Assembly: GCF_004000805.1 (NCBI RefSeq)
Contig: NZ_BILY01000032.1
Coordinates: 1 to 64,000 of the forward strand
Reading direction: 5' to 3'
DNA from: Paenibacillus glycanilyticus NBRC 16618
GTDB lineage: Bacteria > Bacillota > Bacilli > Paenibacillales > Paenibacillaceae
Length of the DNA stretch: 64,000 bases
Both the position numbers and the translations under genes were made by a program. Of the stretch, positions 17,011 through 25,420 are shown piece by piece. Position 1 is the stretch's first letter, and each line of letters opens with the position of its first letter. A model generated the notes under the pieces. It saw only the letters and a program-made list of their open reading frames with translations. It was not told the DNA's origin and did not search any database.

Positions 17011-18342
17011 ATGAGTAGTGCAACACGCCAAATGAAACTGTCGGCTTATCTGGTCGGCACCGGAATGCATGTCGCCTCATGGAGACTACCGCAAGCACAC
17101 GCCGGTGCCAGCATTGACATCGATTACTACAAGAAGCTTGTAAGAACTGCCGAAAAAGGGAAATTCGATATCGCATTTCTTGCAGACAGCCTAGCGATCA
17201 ACGAAGTCTCTCATCCCAACATTCTTAACCGTTACGAGCCGATTACCCTTATCGCCGCTTTGGCGGCCAGTACGGAGCAAATCGGCATTGTCGCCACAGC
17301 ATCTACCTCCTACATCGAGCCGTTCAACCTCGCTCGCCTGTTGATGTCCGTCGATCATATTAGCAAGGGCCGGGCTGGCTGGAATATCGTCACGACCCGC
17401 GATTTATCAGGGAACACTGCGAGAAATTTCGGTGCCGAGGATCATCTTGAGCATGGATTCCGCTATCGAAGGGCCAGTGAGTTCCTGGACGTGGTGCTGG
17501 GTCTGTGGGATAGCTGGGAGGATAATGCTTTTATTCACGACAAGGAGGGCGGAGTTTTCTTTGATCGCAACAAGCTTCATCGGCTCCAGCACAAGGGAGA
17601 GTTCTTCTCGGTAGAAGGTCCTCTGAATATCGGCCGTTCCCCCCAAGGACGCCCCGTACTCGTTCAAGCCGGTGTCTCCGATTCCGGGCAAGAGCTCTCT
17701 TCCCGGGTAGGCGAAGTCATCTTCTCCATCAAGTACGACTTCGATGATGCGAAGTCGTATTATGATACCTTCAAGAACAAAGTGGCTGCCGCCGGACGGA
17801 ACCCGGATCAAGTTCATATTCTGCAAGGCATCTCTCCTATTATCGGTTCAACGGAAGAAGAAGCGAGAGAGAAGAGAAGCCGGCTAGAGTCCCTCATTCC
17901 CGAAGAGACCGGTATCGGTTTTCTATCCGATTATTTCCAAGGCTTCGTCGATTTCACCGGCTTTACCCTAGAAGACCGGGCCAAGGATGCCGGACTGGAT
18001 CGCCTCCCGATGACCAAAACCGACTATTTGAAGCATCAGCCGATTATTTCCCGGATAAATCCGACGCTTCGCGAGGTTTACTCCCTGCTCACCGGATCGT
18101 TCAGCAGCGACCATCTGGTTGGTACCCCGGAGAAGATTGCCGACACTTTAGAGTATTGGTTCCGAAACCGCGCTGCTGACGGCTTTATGCTGATGGCGCC
18201 TTCGTTACCTGACGGATTAGAGGATTTCGTCGAGCAAGTCGTGCCTATTTTGCAGAAGCGAGGCTTGTTCCGGTTGGATTACACCGGCGCTACCTTGAGG
18301 GAGCATCTTGACCTGCCGTTTCCGGCTAACCGTTATACTTGA
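17011..18342 (+). CDS. NtaA/SnaA/DszA-family flavin-dependent monooxygenase (second copy)
   Basis: 443 residues from ATG 17011 (TAGGGGG upstream); the frame to 16981 lacks a site. Same family as the gene at 12124: MKLSAYLVGTGMHVASWR, FDIAFLADSLAIN, KGRAGWNIVTTRD, RPVLVQAGVSDSGQELSS and LVGTPEKIADTLEYWF. It is divergent from metNIQ, separated by 233 bases that hold both promoters. The two copies differ widely in sequence and are not a recent duplication, so they probably act on different substrates. FMNH2-dependent oxidation releasing sulfur or cleaving a C-S or C-N bond is expected from the family. Confidence 0.88.
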   Translation: MSSATRQMKLSAYLVGTGMHVASWRLPQAHAGASIDIDYYKKLVRTAEKGKFDIAFLADSLAINEVSHPNILNRYEPITLIAALAASTEQIGIVATASTSYIEPFNLARLLMSVDHISKGRAGWNIVTTRDLSGNTARNFGAEDHLEHGFRYRRASEFLDVVLGLWDSWEDNAFIHDKEGGVFFDRNKLHRLQHKGEFFSVEGPLNIGRSPQGRPVLVQAGVSDSGQELSSRVGEVIFSIKYDFDDAKSYYDTFKNKVAAAGRNPDQVHILQGISPIIGSTEEEAREKRSRLESLIPEETGIGFLSDYFQGFVDFTGFTLEDRAKDAGLDRLPMTKTDYLKHQPIISRINPTLREVYSLLTGSFSSDHLVGTPEKIADTLEYWFRNRAADGFMLMAPSLPDGLEDFVEQVVPILQKRGLFRLDYTGATLREHLDLPFPANRYT

Positions 18343-18376
18343 TCTCTAATTATTGGCGCTGTTCCTCCCAGTACTT

Positions 18377-18423
18377 AAAGCAAGACAGCAGCTGATCTGT
18401 TGAATAGCTACCGTCTTGCTTTT
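18377..18423 (+). terminator. Terminator after second monooxygenase
   Basis: Perfect 10-bp arms AAAGCAAGAC (18377-18386) and GTCTTGCTTT (18413-18422), 35 bases after the stop. Confidence 0.65.
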
Positions 18424-18444
18424 CTGAAAAACGTTCTCGCAAGC

Positions 18445-18474
18445 AAAAAAAGCAACCGGTAATGTACCGGTTGC
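18445..18474 (-). terminator. Terminator of the recombinase-like gene
   Basis: Minus-strand hairpin GCAACCGGTA/TACCGGTTGC followed by seven T residues, about 50 bases after the stop at 18527. Confidence 0.75.
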
Positions 18475-18526
18475 CGCCTAATTAAGCTAAAAATTCACCT
18501 ATAGCTTTATGGAATTCTCCTCTAAT

Positions 18527-18802
18527 TTAACTAAACATCGATATTAATTTAACACCATTTTTATTTAGCGTCTTCTTAAATTCATCAAGCATTTTTACCT
18601 CTTTTGAAATTCGTGATACCTTAGTTACAATTACTGCGTCTAATTTGGGAAGTTTATCATAAATACCTGCGTAATTATCCTCAAAAATCTGATGCCAATA
18701 GGCAACCTTAATATTCTCGGATTGAGCAAAAGAAGTAATGCTAAGTCTTTGTTCTTCAGCGCTTTCAAAGCTAGAATCTCTTAGTATAGCCATAGCTTTC
18801 AT
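18527..18802 (-). CDS. Truncated serine-recombinase-like protein
   Basis: 91 residues from ATG 18802, 9 bases after AAAGGAG. It resembles the catalytic N-terminal domain of resolvases/invertases: AILRDSSFESAEEQR matches the pattern Y.R.S...Q with the conserved Arg and Ser, and LDAVIVTKVSRISKE matches the DRLSR segment, with the acidic residue replaced. The E-helix and DNA-binding domain are absent, so it cannot be a complete recombinase. It has its own ribosome site and terminator, arguing for an expressed small protein rather than debris. Domesticated fragment or remnant; function unknown. No inverted repeat or partner element is seen nearby. Confidence 0.6.
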   Translation of the reverse strand: MKAMAILRDSSFESAEEQRLSITSFAQSENIKVAYWHQIFEDNYAGIYDKLPKLDAVIVTKVSRISKEVKMLDEFKKTLNKNGVKLISMFS

Positions 18803-18913
18803 ATGGATAATACTCCTTTTCAAATCTATGTTTGTTACTATTATCGGCAATTATCGAGAAATTCCCAATAAAAAAAGCAGCCTATTAAATATCGCTGCTT
18901 AAGAGTTTTTCGC

Positions 18914-19903
18914 TTATTTTAAAATGTACTCGATCCGATCCAACTCGTCTTGAGAAAACGATGCATTCGCGAGTGCGCCAACGGCATCTTCTATCTGTTC
19001 TACTTTGCTGGCGCCTATTAACGCAGAAGTGACCCGGCCGCCGCGCAGAACCCAGGCTAATGCCATCTGGGACAGTTTCTGGCCTCTTTCCAATGCTAAT
19101 TTGTTCAATTCTTTGACTTTTGCAAGACGCGTCTCGCTAATATCCTCGGGACGTAAGAATACGCTTGGTCCCGCTGCACGAGAGTCAGAAGTAATGCCAT
19201 TCAAATACCGGTCGGTTAGAATTCCTTTCTCAAGCGGCGAGAATACGATCGATCCGATTCCCTCTTCATCGAGAACTTCCTGCAGGCCATCCTCTATCCA
19301 CCTTGACATCATGGAGTAATTCGGCTGATGGATCACGCACGGAGTGCCCAATTGCTTCAAGATGCGGGACGCTTCTCGAGTTTGTTCCGGTCGATAGTTG
19401 GAGATCCCCACATACAGCGCCTTACCTTGACGGACGATCATATCCAGCGCAGCCATCGTTTCCTCTAGAGGTGTATCCGGATCAGGACGGTGATGATAGA
19501 AAATATCAACATAATCAACCCCCATCCGCTTCAAGCTCTGATCCAGGCTCGATACGAGGCTTTTCTTGGAGCCCCATTCCCCATAAGGTCCAGGCCACAT
19601 GTAATATCCCGCTTTCGTCGAGATGATCAACTCGTCCCGGTAAGGTCTCAAATCATCCTTCAACATACGGCCGAATGATTCTTCTGCGGATCCGGGCGGC
19701 GGCCCGTAATTGTTCGCCAGGTCAAAATGCGTAATGCCCAGATCAAATGCCCTTCTAACCATCGCCCTGCCATTCTCATACTTATCGATTCCGCCAAAAT
19801 TGTGCCATAGTCCAAGCGAGATCGCAGAGAGCTTCAATCCGCTCTTTCCGCAGCGGTTATATGTCATCGATTCGTATCTTTCTTGTCTTGCCGTATATAA
19901 CAT
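18914..19903 (-). CDS. Aldo/keto reductase (YghZ/Kv-beta type)
   Basis: 329 residues from ATG 19903, which follows AGAGGAGGTTG with ideal spacing. AKR TIM barrel: YNRCGKSGLKLSAISLGLW, the catalytic Asp and Tyr in FDLANNYGPPPGSAE, Lys in ISTKAGY and His in IFYHHRPDPDTPLEE. The NADPH-binding end is in SALIGASKVEQIEDAV. It reduces small aldehydes or methylglyoxal-type compounds with NADPH; YghZ relatives act on L-glyceraldehyde 3-phosphate. The convergent/adjacent AraC gene at 20008 ends upstream of it on the same strand, so coupling is possible but the 104-base gap suggests an own promoter. Confidence 0.92.
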   Translation of the reverse strand: MLYTARQERYESMTYNRCGKSGLKLSAISLGLWHNFGGIDKYENGRAMVRRAFDLGITHFDLANNYGPPPGSAEESFGRMLKDDLRPYRDELIISTKAGYYMWPGPYGEWGSKKSLVSSLDQSLKRMGVDYVDIFYHHRPDPDTPLEETMAALDMIVRQGKALYVGISNYRPEQTREASRILKQLGTPCVIHQPNYSMMSRWIEDGLQEVLDEEGIGSIVFSPLEKGILTDRYLNGITSDSRAAGPSVFLRPEDISETRLAKVKELNKLALERGQKLSQMALAWVLRGGRVTSALIGASKVEQIEDAVGALANASFSQDELDRIEYILK

Positions 19904-20007
19904 TCTTACAACCTCCTCTTAACGTATAGGCTCATTATAGTACGCCTGATTGGGACGGCCTATGTCCGCATGGAAGGTAAATATGGCATAATGTCTGAAT
20001 TTATCTA

Positions 20008-20826
20008 CTATCGATACAGCTTTGGAGGGACTCCTTTTAGCTTTTTAAACATTTTGGAGAACAGCAGTGCATCCTGATAACCTACCGAACGGGCAACCTC
20101 GCCTATCGAATATTCACCTTTACGCAGCAGATCCCCCGCCCGATCCATCCGGTAATTAAGCAAGTATTGCTGCGGGGGCAGTCCCATTGCCTCCTTAAAG
20201 AGGAATGACAAGTACTTGCGATCCAACCCAAGCGAGGCGGCCATCTGCTGAACCGTTATCGGCTCGCTGAAATGACTATGGATGAAATCCAAGCTGCGAT
20301 GGATGTATGTATCTTGCTTGCGAGGCTGAACACCGCCATCAGCCGACGAAGGCTGCGAATCAATCAACACCGTAAGAAACTCAATCAGGAGCGAAGTCAA
20401 TCTCAAGTCATGATTCCTGGGATGGTTCGCCGCTTCCAAAAGCAGTTCGTACAAATTGGGCATGAGCTGCTTATCCATAGGGAACACCGGCTCCTCTGAT
20501 GTCAGCTTGGTTCGCTCCAGAACCTCTCCCACCTGTTCGCCGCGAAAGCCGATCCAAGAATAACTCCATGGATCGACAGCATCAGCCTGATAGGAAATCA
20601 CTTTACCGGGGTAAGCCAGAAAAGCTTGGCCTGAAGTCAACTTAAACGTAGAACCGCCAACCTGCACAGTTCCGGTTCCCCGGTGTACAAAATGCACCTT
20701 ATAATGGTCACGTATGCCAGGACCGAATGCATGGTTAGGAGAACAGTCTTCTTTCCCCCAATAAGATAAATAAAAATCCGGGTTATCTCGGGATGAACGA
20801 TACGAATTATAATGAAAAGCCTTCAA
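20008..20826 (-). CDS. AraC-family transcriptional regulator (cupin sensor)
   Basis: 272 residues from TTG 20826 (GAAGGAG 8 bases upstream). N-terminal cupin sensor (HYKVHFVHRGTGTVQVGG, GQAFLAYPGKVISYQ) and C-terminal AraC domain with helices ITVQQMAASLGLDRKYLSFLFKE and YSIGEVARSVGYQDALLFSKMFKK. Domain order and size match sugar-responsive AraC regulators of Paenibacillus (raffinose/arabinose-type). It lies upstream of the aldo/keto reductase on the same strand, a possible target. Ligand unknown. Confidence 0.88.
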   Translation of the reverse strand: MKAFHYNSYRSSRDNPDFYLSYWGKEDCSPNHAFGPGIRDHYKVHFVHRGTGTVQVGGSTFKLTSGQAFLAYPGKVISYQADAVDPWSYSWIGFRGEQVGEVLERTKLTSEEPVFPMDKQLMPNLYELLLEAANHPRNHDLRLTSLLIEFLTVLIDSQPSSADGGVQPRKQDTYIHRSLDFIHSHFSEPITVQQMAASLGLDRKYLSFLFKEAMGLPPQQYLLNYRMDRAGDLLRKGEYSIGEVARSVGYQDALLFSKMFKKLKGVPPKLYR

Positions 20827-21048
20827 AAAGTTGTCTCCTTCCCTTGCTGCAGATGTCCAGCATCAAGTGGTACCCAAGTTAAATCATTTATTCTTGTTAA
20901 CATTAGTACCCATTTTCAAAAAAATTTCAACGTCACGATATTCGATCATTCATTTTCTCCTTATATCAACTGAATTTCCCTTTCTAGATTGTATAATAAA
21001 ATACTAACACCCTATCACGTTATTAAACTAATCTGCCCTTCGCTTAAT

Positions 21049-21087
21049 AAAAACAGGGAGCAGCTGCGACAGCAGTCTGATCCCTGG
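21049..21087 (-). terminator. Terminator of the nitroreductase operon
   Basis: Minus-strand hairpin CAGGGA...TCCCTG with an inner CAGCTGC-type stem, followed by TTTTTATT, 26 bases after the stop at 21113. Confidence 0.7.
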
Positions 21088-21112
21088 AAAATTCAACTCA
21101 GCTTTGCTGACG

Positions 21113-21775
21113 TTACAGAATCCATTCAGACACTTGCTCTATCGTTCTTCTTGTCTTCTCGCGCGGTTCTTTTGCCCGATAACCGAAAGCGACCATAACG
21201 CTTACTTCGTACTCATCTTCTCCGAGCAATCCTCGCTCTTCCAGAATTTCATGGATTCTATCAGGTATGAAGCCCTCGATCGGACAAGAATCGATTCCGA
21301 TCATCGCAGCGGAAGTCATCATATTCCCTAGCGCAATATAAGTCTGCTTAGAAGCCCAAGCAGTCCTCGCTTGTTCGTTATCGAGATGAAAGGAATCGAA
21401 AAAATCGTGCCATGCTCCCACATTGTTTCGCACCATTTCAGCCGGGAATTTTTTTACTTTCGTCAGTTGTTCATAAATATAAGGAGATTCCGGGACAAGT
21501 CCTTTACGAGCAAGAATGACGACCATGTGACTTGCGGTTAGCAATTGATTATACGCGCCGTAAGCGTACGGCCGAAGTTCTTCCCTAAGCTCTGGATTTT
21601 GGATGATTAGAAATTTCCACGCTTCAAGCCCATTGGAGCTCGGCGATAACCTACCTGTTTCCAGGATAAACTGAAAATCTTCTTCGGTTATTTTTTTGGT
21701 TGGATCAAACACTTTTGTTGCATGTCTGAAATGATAAGCTTCCAGCACTTCTTTTTTTGTCGCGTTCTTATTCAT
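21113..21775 (-). CDS. NAD(P)H nitroreductase family protein (NfsB-like)
   Basis: 220 residues. FMN-dependent nitroreductase fold: YHFRHATKVFDPTKKI with the FMN-phosphate Arg pair, TGRLSPSSNGLEAWKFLI (substrate/FMN loop), and ALGNMMTSAAMIGIDSCPIEGFIPDRI near 150-175. These dimeric cytosolic enzymes reduce nitroaromatics, quinones and flavins with NAD(P)H. Last gene of a four-gene leftward unit (Gfo/Idh, FrnE, MFS, nitroreductase) under a TetR-type regulator, consistent with response to a toxic aromatic or electrophile. 33 bases after the MFS stop. Confidence 0.92.
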   Translation of the reverse strand: MNKNATKKEVLEAYHFRHATKVFDPTKKITEEDFQFILETGRLSPSSNGLEAWKFLIIQNPELREELRPYAYGAYNQLLTASHMVVILARKGLVPESPYIYEQLTKVKKFPAEMVRNNVGAWHDFFDSFHLDNEQARTAWASKQTYIALGNMMTSAAMIGIDSCPIEGFIPDRIHEILEERGLLGEDEYEVSVMVAFGYRAKEPREKTRRTIEQVSEWIL

Positions 21776-21808
21776 ATCGAATTCTCCTCGGTCTCGTTAA
21801 CGATTTTT

Positions 21809-23233
21809 TTAGGCATGCCTTAATGCTTCCTTTTTCCTAATCAAGCCGAGTAAGGCCAGGAGCAAAGCGAATAATGCGAAGCAGCCGCCAACGACTAATG
21901 CGGTTTGAAATCCCGACAGCATGGCTTCGTTGGACGCTGGAGAGGTTGCCGAAGCGGTTACCGAGCTGGCGACCGTAGCCAGAATGGATAAGCCGAGACT
22001 GCCACCTAATTGCAGGAACGTATTTACGATGCCGCCTGCAACGCCGTGTTCTTCAGGTTTCACATCCCTCACGGAACCCACGATGATTGCCGTAAATCCT
22101 GCTGCCGTCGACAGACCCAATAGAATGAAGACCGGTATAATAAACGCGGCATAGACGCTGTCCATTGACATCGTGCTTAACCAGAATAAGCCGAGTGCAT
22201 TAACAAGCTGCGAAACGATCAACAGCATTTTCGCTCCGAATATACGCATGAAGAAAGGCGTGATTTGGGTAGCTAGGACGGACGACAAGCCGAGCGGCAG
22301 AAAAGCCAAGCCCGTTACTAGCGAAGAATAACCAAGCGCATGAAAATACAATGTCGAGAAATAAATAAATGCGGTCATGAAGGAGTACATCAAAAATCCG
22401 ATAATATTCGATGATACGAGCGAACCGATACGGAACAAGCGAAGCGGCATCAGCGGGTTTTGGGCATGTTTTTCAATAAAGACGAACCCGGTCAGAATAA
22501 GTGCTCCGACGATCAAGGTGCCGATTTTGGCAGTCGACCAGCTGCCGTCAACATCGGGCATGGACAACCCGTACACAAGAACAAAAATGCCTAGCAGCAC
22601 GGCAATCGCGCCGGGCAAATCGATGGATAGTTTCTCCTTCTTCTCCGCTGGAGCTTCTTTAACAAACGTTAATCCTATAATGATGGCGATTCCGAGCGGA
22701 ACGTTTAAGAAAAACAACGATCGCCAGCCGACCGAGTCCGTCAGCAGTCCCCCGACGATCGATCCCGCCGCGAAACCGCCCGAGCCCAACGCACCAAAGA
22801 TGGCAAAAGCTTTATTCCGTTGCGCGCCTTCGGGAATCGACGTGCTAATGAGCGACATGGCCGCGGGAATGGACAGCGCCGCGCCAATCCCTTGTATCGC
22901 CCTGCTTGCGATGAGCCATACCGGATTCATTGCGAAGCCGCCGGCAAGAGAAGCCGCCGCAAAAATCGCTAATCCCAGCGTCAACACGCGTTTCCTCCCG
23001 ATCAAATCGCTTGCGCGTCCACCGATAAGCAGAAAACAAGCAAAGGTAAGGACATAAGAAGTGACGATCCACTGTAAATGATTCGCATCCATATGAAGCG
23101 CCGATTGAATCGACGGAATAGCCACGGTCACTGTGGAAGAATTCATGACTTCTAAAAATTGCGAGAAACAAACTAATATCAATAACAACATATTCGCTTT
23201 GGAAATTCTGTCGCTCACGTAATTAACCCCCAT
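21809..23233 (-). CDS. MFS exporter of the DHA2 (EmrB/QacA) family
   Basis: 474 residues with ~14 predicted membrane segments. Motif C-like FLEVMNSSTVTVAIPSIQ in TM1, motif A GRASDLIGRKRVLTLG between TM2 and TM3, and AIQGIGAALSIPAAMSLI. This subfamily exports drugs and toxic hydrophobic compounds by proton antiport. 19 bases after the FrnE stop, so translated from the same message. Control by the divergent TetR gene through the two operators at 25331-25382 is likely. Substrate unknown. Confidence 0.92.
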   Translation of the reverse strand: MGVNYVSDRISKANMLLLILVCFSQFLEVMNSSTVTVAIPSIQSALHMDANHLQWIVTSYVLTFACFLLIGGRASDLIGRKRVLTLGLAIFAAASLAGGFAMNPVWLIASRAIQGIGAALSIPAAMSLISTSIPEGAQRNKAFAIFGALGSGGFAAGSIVGGLLTDSVGWRSLFFLNVPLGIAIIIGLTFVKEAPAEKKEKLSIDLPGAIAVLLGIFVLVYGLSMPDVDGSWSTAKIGTLIVGALILTGFVFIEKHAQNPLMPLRLFRIGSLVSSNIIGFLMYSFMTAFIYFSTLYFHALGYSSLVTGLAFLPLGLSSVLATQITPFFMRIFGAKMLLIVSQLVNALGLFWLSTMSMDSVYAAFIIPVFILLGLSTAAGFTAIIVGSVRDVKPEEHGVAGGIVNTFLQLGGSLGLSILATVASSVTASATSPASNEAMLSGFQTALVVGGCFALFALLLALLGLIRKKEALRHA

Positions 23234-23252
23234 CTTGTAGTATTCTCAGGAC

Positions 23253-23966
23253 TTAGTTTTGCACCTTGCATGATCCGTCTAAGCAGGACGGCGCTTCCTG
23301 GTCGCCTATGACGGAATGAATTTGAATGGGATGCTCTTCCTCCCAAGCTTGCTGTAGAGCCTCGGTGAATACATCCTTCGTCTGCGCTCCGGAGATGGCG
23401 TATTTTCCGTTGATTAAGAAATAAGGGACGCCTCGAACGCCTAACTTTTGTGCTTTAAGCTCGTCTGCTCGAACTTCTGCGGCGTATTGCTCGCTTTCTA
23501 ACATTGCCGCCGTCTCCGCGACGTCCAATCCCACTTCCCGCGCAATCGTCACAAGCGTATTTACGTCCCCGATATGCAAGGAATCAGTAAAATAAGCTTT
23601 GTACAACCGTTCCAATAATTCGTTCGTTTTTCCGAATTGCACCGAATAATGAAGCAGGCGGTGCGCGTCAAACGTGTTTGTGTGTATCGCAGTATCATAA
23701 TGGAATGTGAGGCCTTCTAGCTCGGCCCGCTTTGTTATATCGTCATGGACGGCTTTCATATGAGCTCTCGTCGAACCGAATTTTTGGGCTGATAATCCAT
23801 AAATATCATCGTTTGCGTTAATTGCCATGTGAGGATCAAGTTCAAAGCTTCGGTACACGATCTCCACCGAATCGCGATGCTCGAACTTCTCTAACCCTTC
23901 TTCGAACTTCCGCTTCCCGATATAACAGTACGGGCATACAATATCCGTCCAGATCTCTACCTTCAT
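23253..23966 (-). CDS. FrnE-like DsbA-family thiol oxidoreductase
   Basis: 237 residues, no signal peptide. The thioredoxin-fold motif CPYC sits at ~11-14 (WTDIVCPYCYIGKRKFEEGL), with an alpha-helical insert and the cis-Pro loop LGVRGVPYFLINGKYAISGAQ. The C-terminal CLDGSCK adds a second Cys pair. FrnE-type cytosolic proteins act in disulfide exchange, polyketide maturation or oxidative-stress tolerance. It lies between Gfo/Idh and the MFS exporter in the TetR-linked set, as in many Paenibacillus/Bacillus stress loci. Confidence 0.9.
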   Translation of the reverse strand: MKVEIWTDIVCPYCYIGKRKFEEGLEKFEHRDSVEIVYRSFELDPHMAINANDDIYGLSAQKFGSTRAHMKAVHDDITKRAELEGLTFHYDTAIHTNTFDAHRLLHYSVQFGKTNELLERLYKAYFTDSLHIGDVNTLVTIAREVGLDVAETAAMLESEQYAAEVRADELKAQKLGVRGVPYFLINGKYAISGAQTKDVFTEALQQAWEEEHPIQIHSVIGDQEAPSCLDGSCKVQN

Positions 23967-24060
23967 GTTTTCCTCCTGCTTTCTGGATGCATGCCGGATG
24001 AGGAGGAACGAAGATCATTCCACCGCCCATCCTCTCCGGTCGCATCATAAACGTTATAGT

Positions 24061-25212
24061 TTAGTGCGTGTTCGTGTTGTTGACTTGTTGCGTGACTCCG
24101 GTACGGGAGGCCCTCATGATCGTGTCATACAACTTATGGCGTTTGACGGCATGTGCGAAATCCGGCGTTTCATTCGTGCCATCGCGAAGATCTTTAGCCA
24201 GGCTGGCATAAAATTTTCCGATATTGCTCGCCCTTGCCGGTCCATCGGGAATCTCCGTAATATCTTCGGTATATTGGCTAGGAATGACAATCTCGCTGAG
24301 TGTCCGGTCTTCCCCTTTACCGCCTCTCAATTTCAGTTCGGTATTTTGCATATTTCCGTTGGTATCCGCAGTGATGACAAGCTCGCCTTCCGTGCCGATG
24401 ATCTCCCAACGCAAATCGAAGTCCCGCGATGTTCCACTGCGGTATAAGGTCGTGGCCAATACGCCGCTCTCAAGCGTGCCGATTACGGCCATGTGATCCG
24501 GAGCCGTCACTTTTATTGTCGTTCCATCGTCAGCTATTTGAGCTTCGGGGTGACGAACCTCCAGCTTCGCGGACACGTTATCGTAATCACCGAGCACGTA
24601 ATTCAGCCCATCGATGGCGTGAAGTCCTGCGGATGCCAACATGGTCGCGCCGGAGTTCACATCGTACGTATACGCGAATTTCCGGATCGTGACGGGTCCC
24701 CAGATCAAAGCCGTTCCGGATAGCGTAGTCGCGAGCACGTTGCCGATATAGCCTTGATGGATTAAATCGCGGGCATGTTGAATCGCCGGTGAATATCGCG
24801 CCTGCAGTCCGATAAACGTCCGAACGCCCGCTTCCTTGGCACGGTCCGCCAAGTCTTGCGCTTGTTCCGCGGACATAGCGAGCGGCCATTCGCTGTACAC
24901 CATTTTACCCGCTTCGATCGCGGCGCGAGCGATATCGTAATGGTATTGCACGTTAATTGCGATCACGACAAGGTCGACTTCAGGATGATTGATCAGGTCC
25001 TGGTAATTATCGAAGCCCGGAACGTTAAACGCCTCGGATGCCGCAACCGCGGATTCGGGATTGCTTGTGCTCACCGCAGCCAGTTGAAAATCCGGCAAAG
25101 CTTGAACCGCCGGAATGTGCGCCGCGACAGCCCACCCTGGGTTGGACGGACTTGCACCGATAATACCTACACCGATTTTTTTATGATTGACTTGCTGTTG
25201 TTGATTCGACAT
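24061..25212 (-). CDS. Gfo/Idh/MocA-family NAD(P)-dependent oxidoreductase
   Basis: 383 residues, RBS AGAGGAGG. N-terminal Rossmann fold (KIGVGIIGASPSNPGWAVAAHIPA), the EKP-like catalytic site as YSEWPLAM near residue 105 (Lys replaced by Trp-Pro pattern), and a C-terminal beta-sheet domain with GLHAIDGLNYVLGD. Family members oxidise or reduce sugars, inositols or galactose derivatives; the plant/yeast GAL80-like subgroup fits the start best. First gene of the leftward unit facing the TetR gene, so its promoter lies between the two palindromic operators and 25212. Substrate unknown. Confidence 0.88.
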   Translation of the reverse strand: MSNQQQQVNHKKIGVGIIGASPSNPGWAVAAHIPAVQALPDFQLAAVSTSNPESAVAASEAFNVPGFDNYQDLINHPEVDLVVIAINVQYHYDIARAAIEAGKMVYSEWPLAMSAEQAQDLADRAKEAGVRTFIGLQARYSPAIQHARDLIHQGYIGNVLATTLSGTALIWGPVTIRKFAYTYDVNSGATMLASAGLHAIDGLNYVLGDYDNVSAKLEVRHPEAQIADDGTTIKVTAPDHMAVIGTLESGVLATTLYRSGTSRDFDLRWEIIGTEGELVITADTNGNMQNTELKLRGGKGEDRTLSEIVIPSQYTEDITEIPDGPARASNIGKFYASLAKDLRDGTNETPDFAHAVKRHKLYDTIMRASRTGVTQQVNNTNTH

Positions 25213-25272
25213 TTTATTTCCTCCTCTAATCTAATTGGCGATCGCGGACCTCGGACACAACTCCCTACAATA

Positions 25273-25301
25273 TTGACCCGCCTATACAAGATGGATAAGA
25301 T
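25273..25301 (+). promoter_or_regulatory. Predicted promoter of the TetR gene
   Basis: TTGACC (25273-25278) and TAAGAT (25296-25301) with a 17-base spacer, reading toward the TetR gene and through both operators. Confidence 0.5.
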
Positions 25302-25330
25302 ATGTTCTAATAAGAGTTATTCGAGCGTCT

Positions 25331-25350
25331 AAGTGGACCGCAGTCCGCTT
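25331..25350. promoter_or_regulatory. TetR operator site 1
   Basis: AAGTGGACCGCAGTCCGCTT is a 20-bp near-perfect palindrome (16 of 20 positions symmetrical) with the core GGACYGCRGTCC. Its centre is 32 bp, about three helical turns, from that of site 2. Confidence 0.65.
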
Positions 25351-25362
25351 GCTAAACAATAT

Positions 25363-25382
25363 AACCGGACCGCGGTCCGGTT
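25363..25382. promoter_or_regulatory. TetR operator site 2
   Basis: AACCGGACCGCGGTCCGGTT is a perfect 20-bp palindrome, 38 bp before the TetR start. With site 1 it fits cooperative binding of two dimers and shared control of the divergent operon. Confidence 0.75.
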
Positions 25383-25420
25383 GTCAACTGGATAATCATT
25401 TGGAAATGGGGGAAAAGCTA

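Noticed and set aside
20989..21198. Small plus-strand open frames upstream of the nitroreductase stop
   Set aside because: They overlap the terminator hairpin and have no ribosome site or family motif.
22377..23057. Plus-strand open frame of 226 codons opposite the MFS exporter
   Set aside because: Antisense shadow; the opposite strand carries clear exporter motifs.
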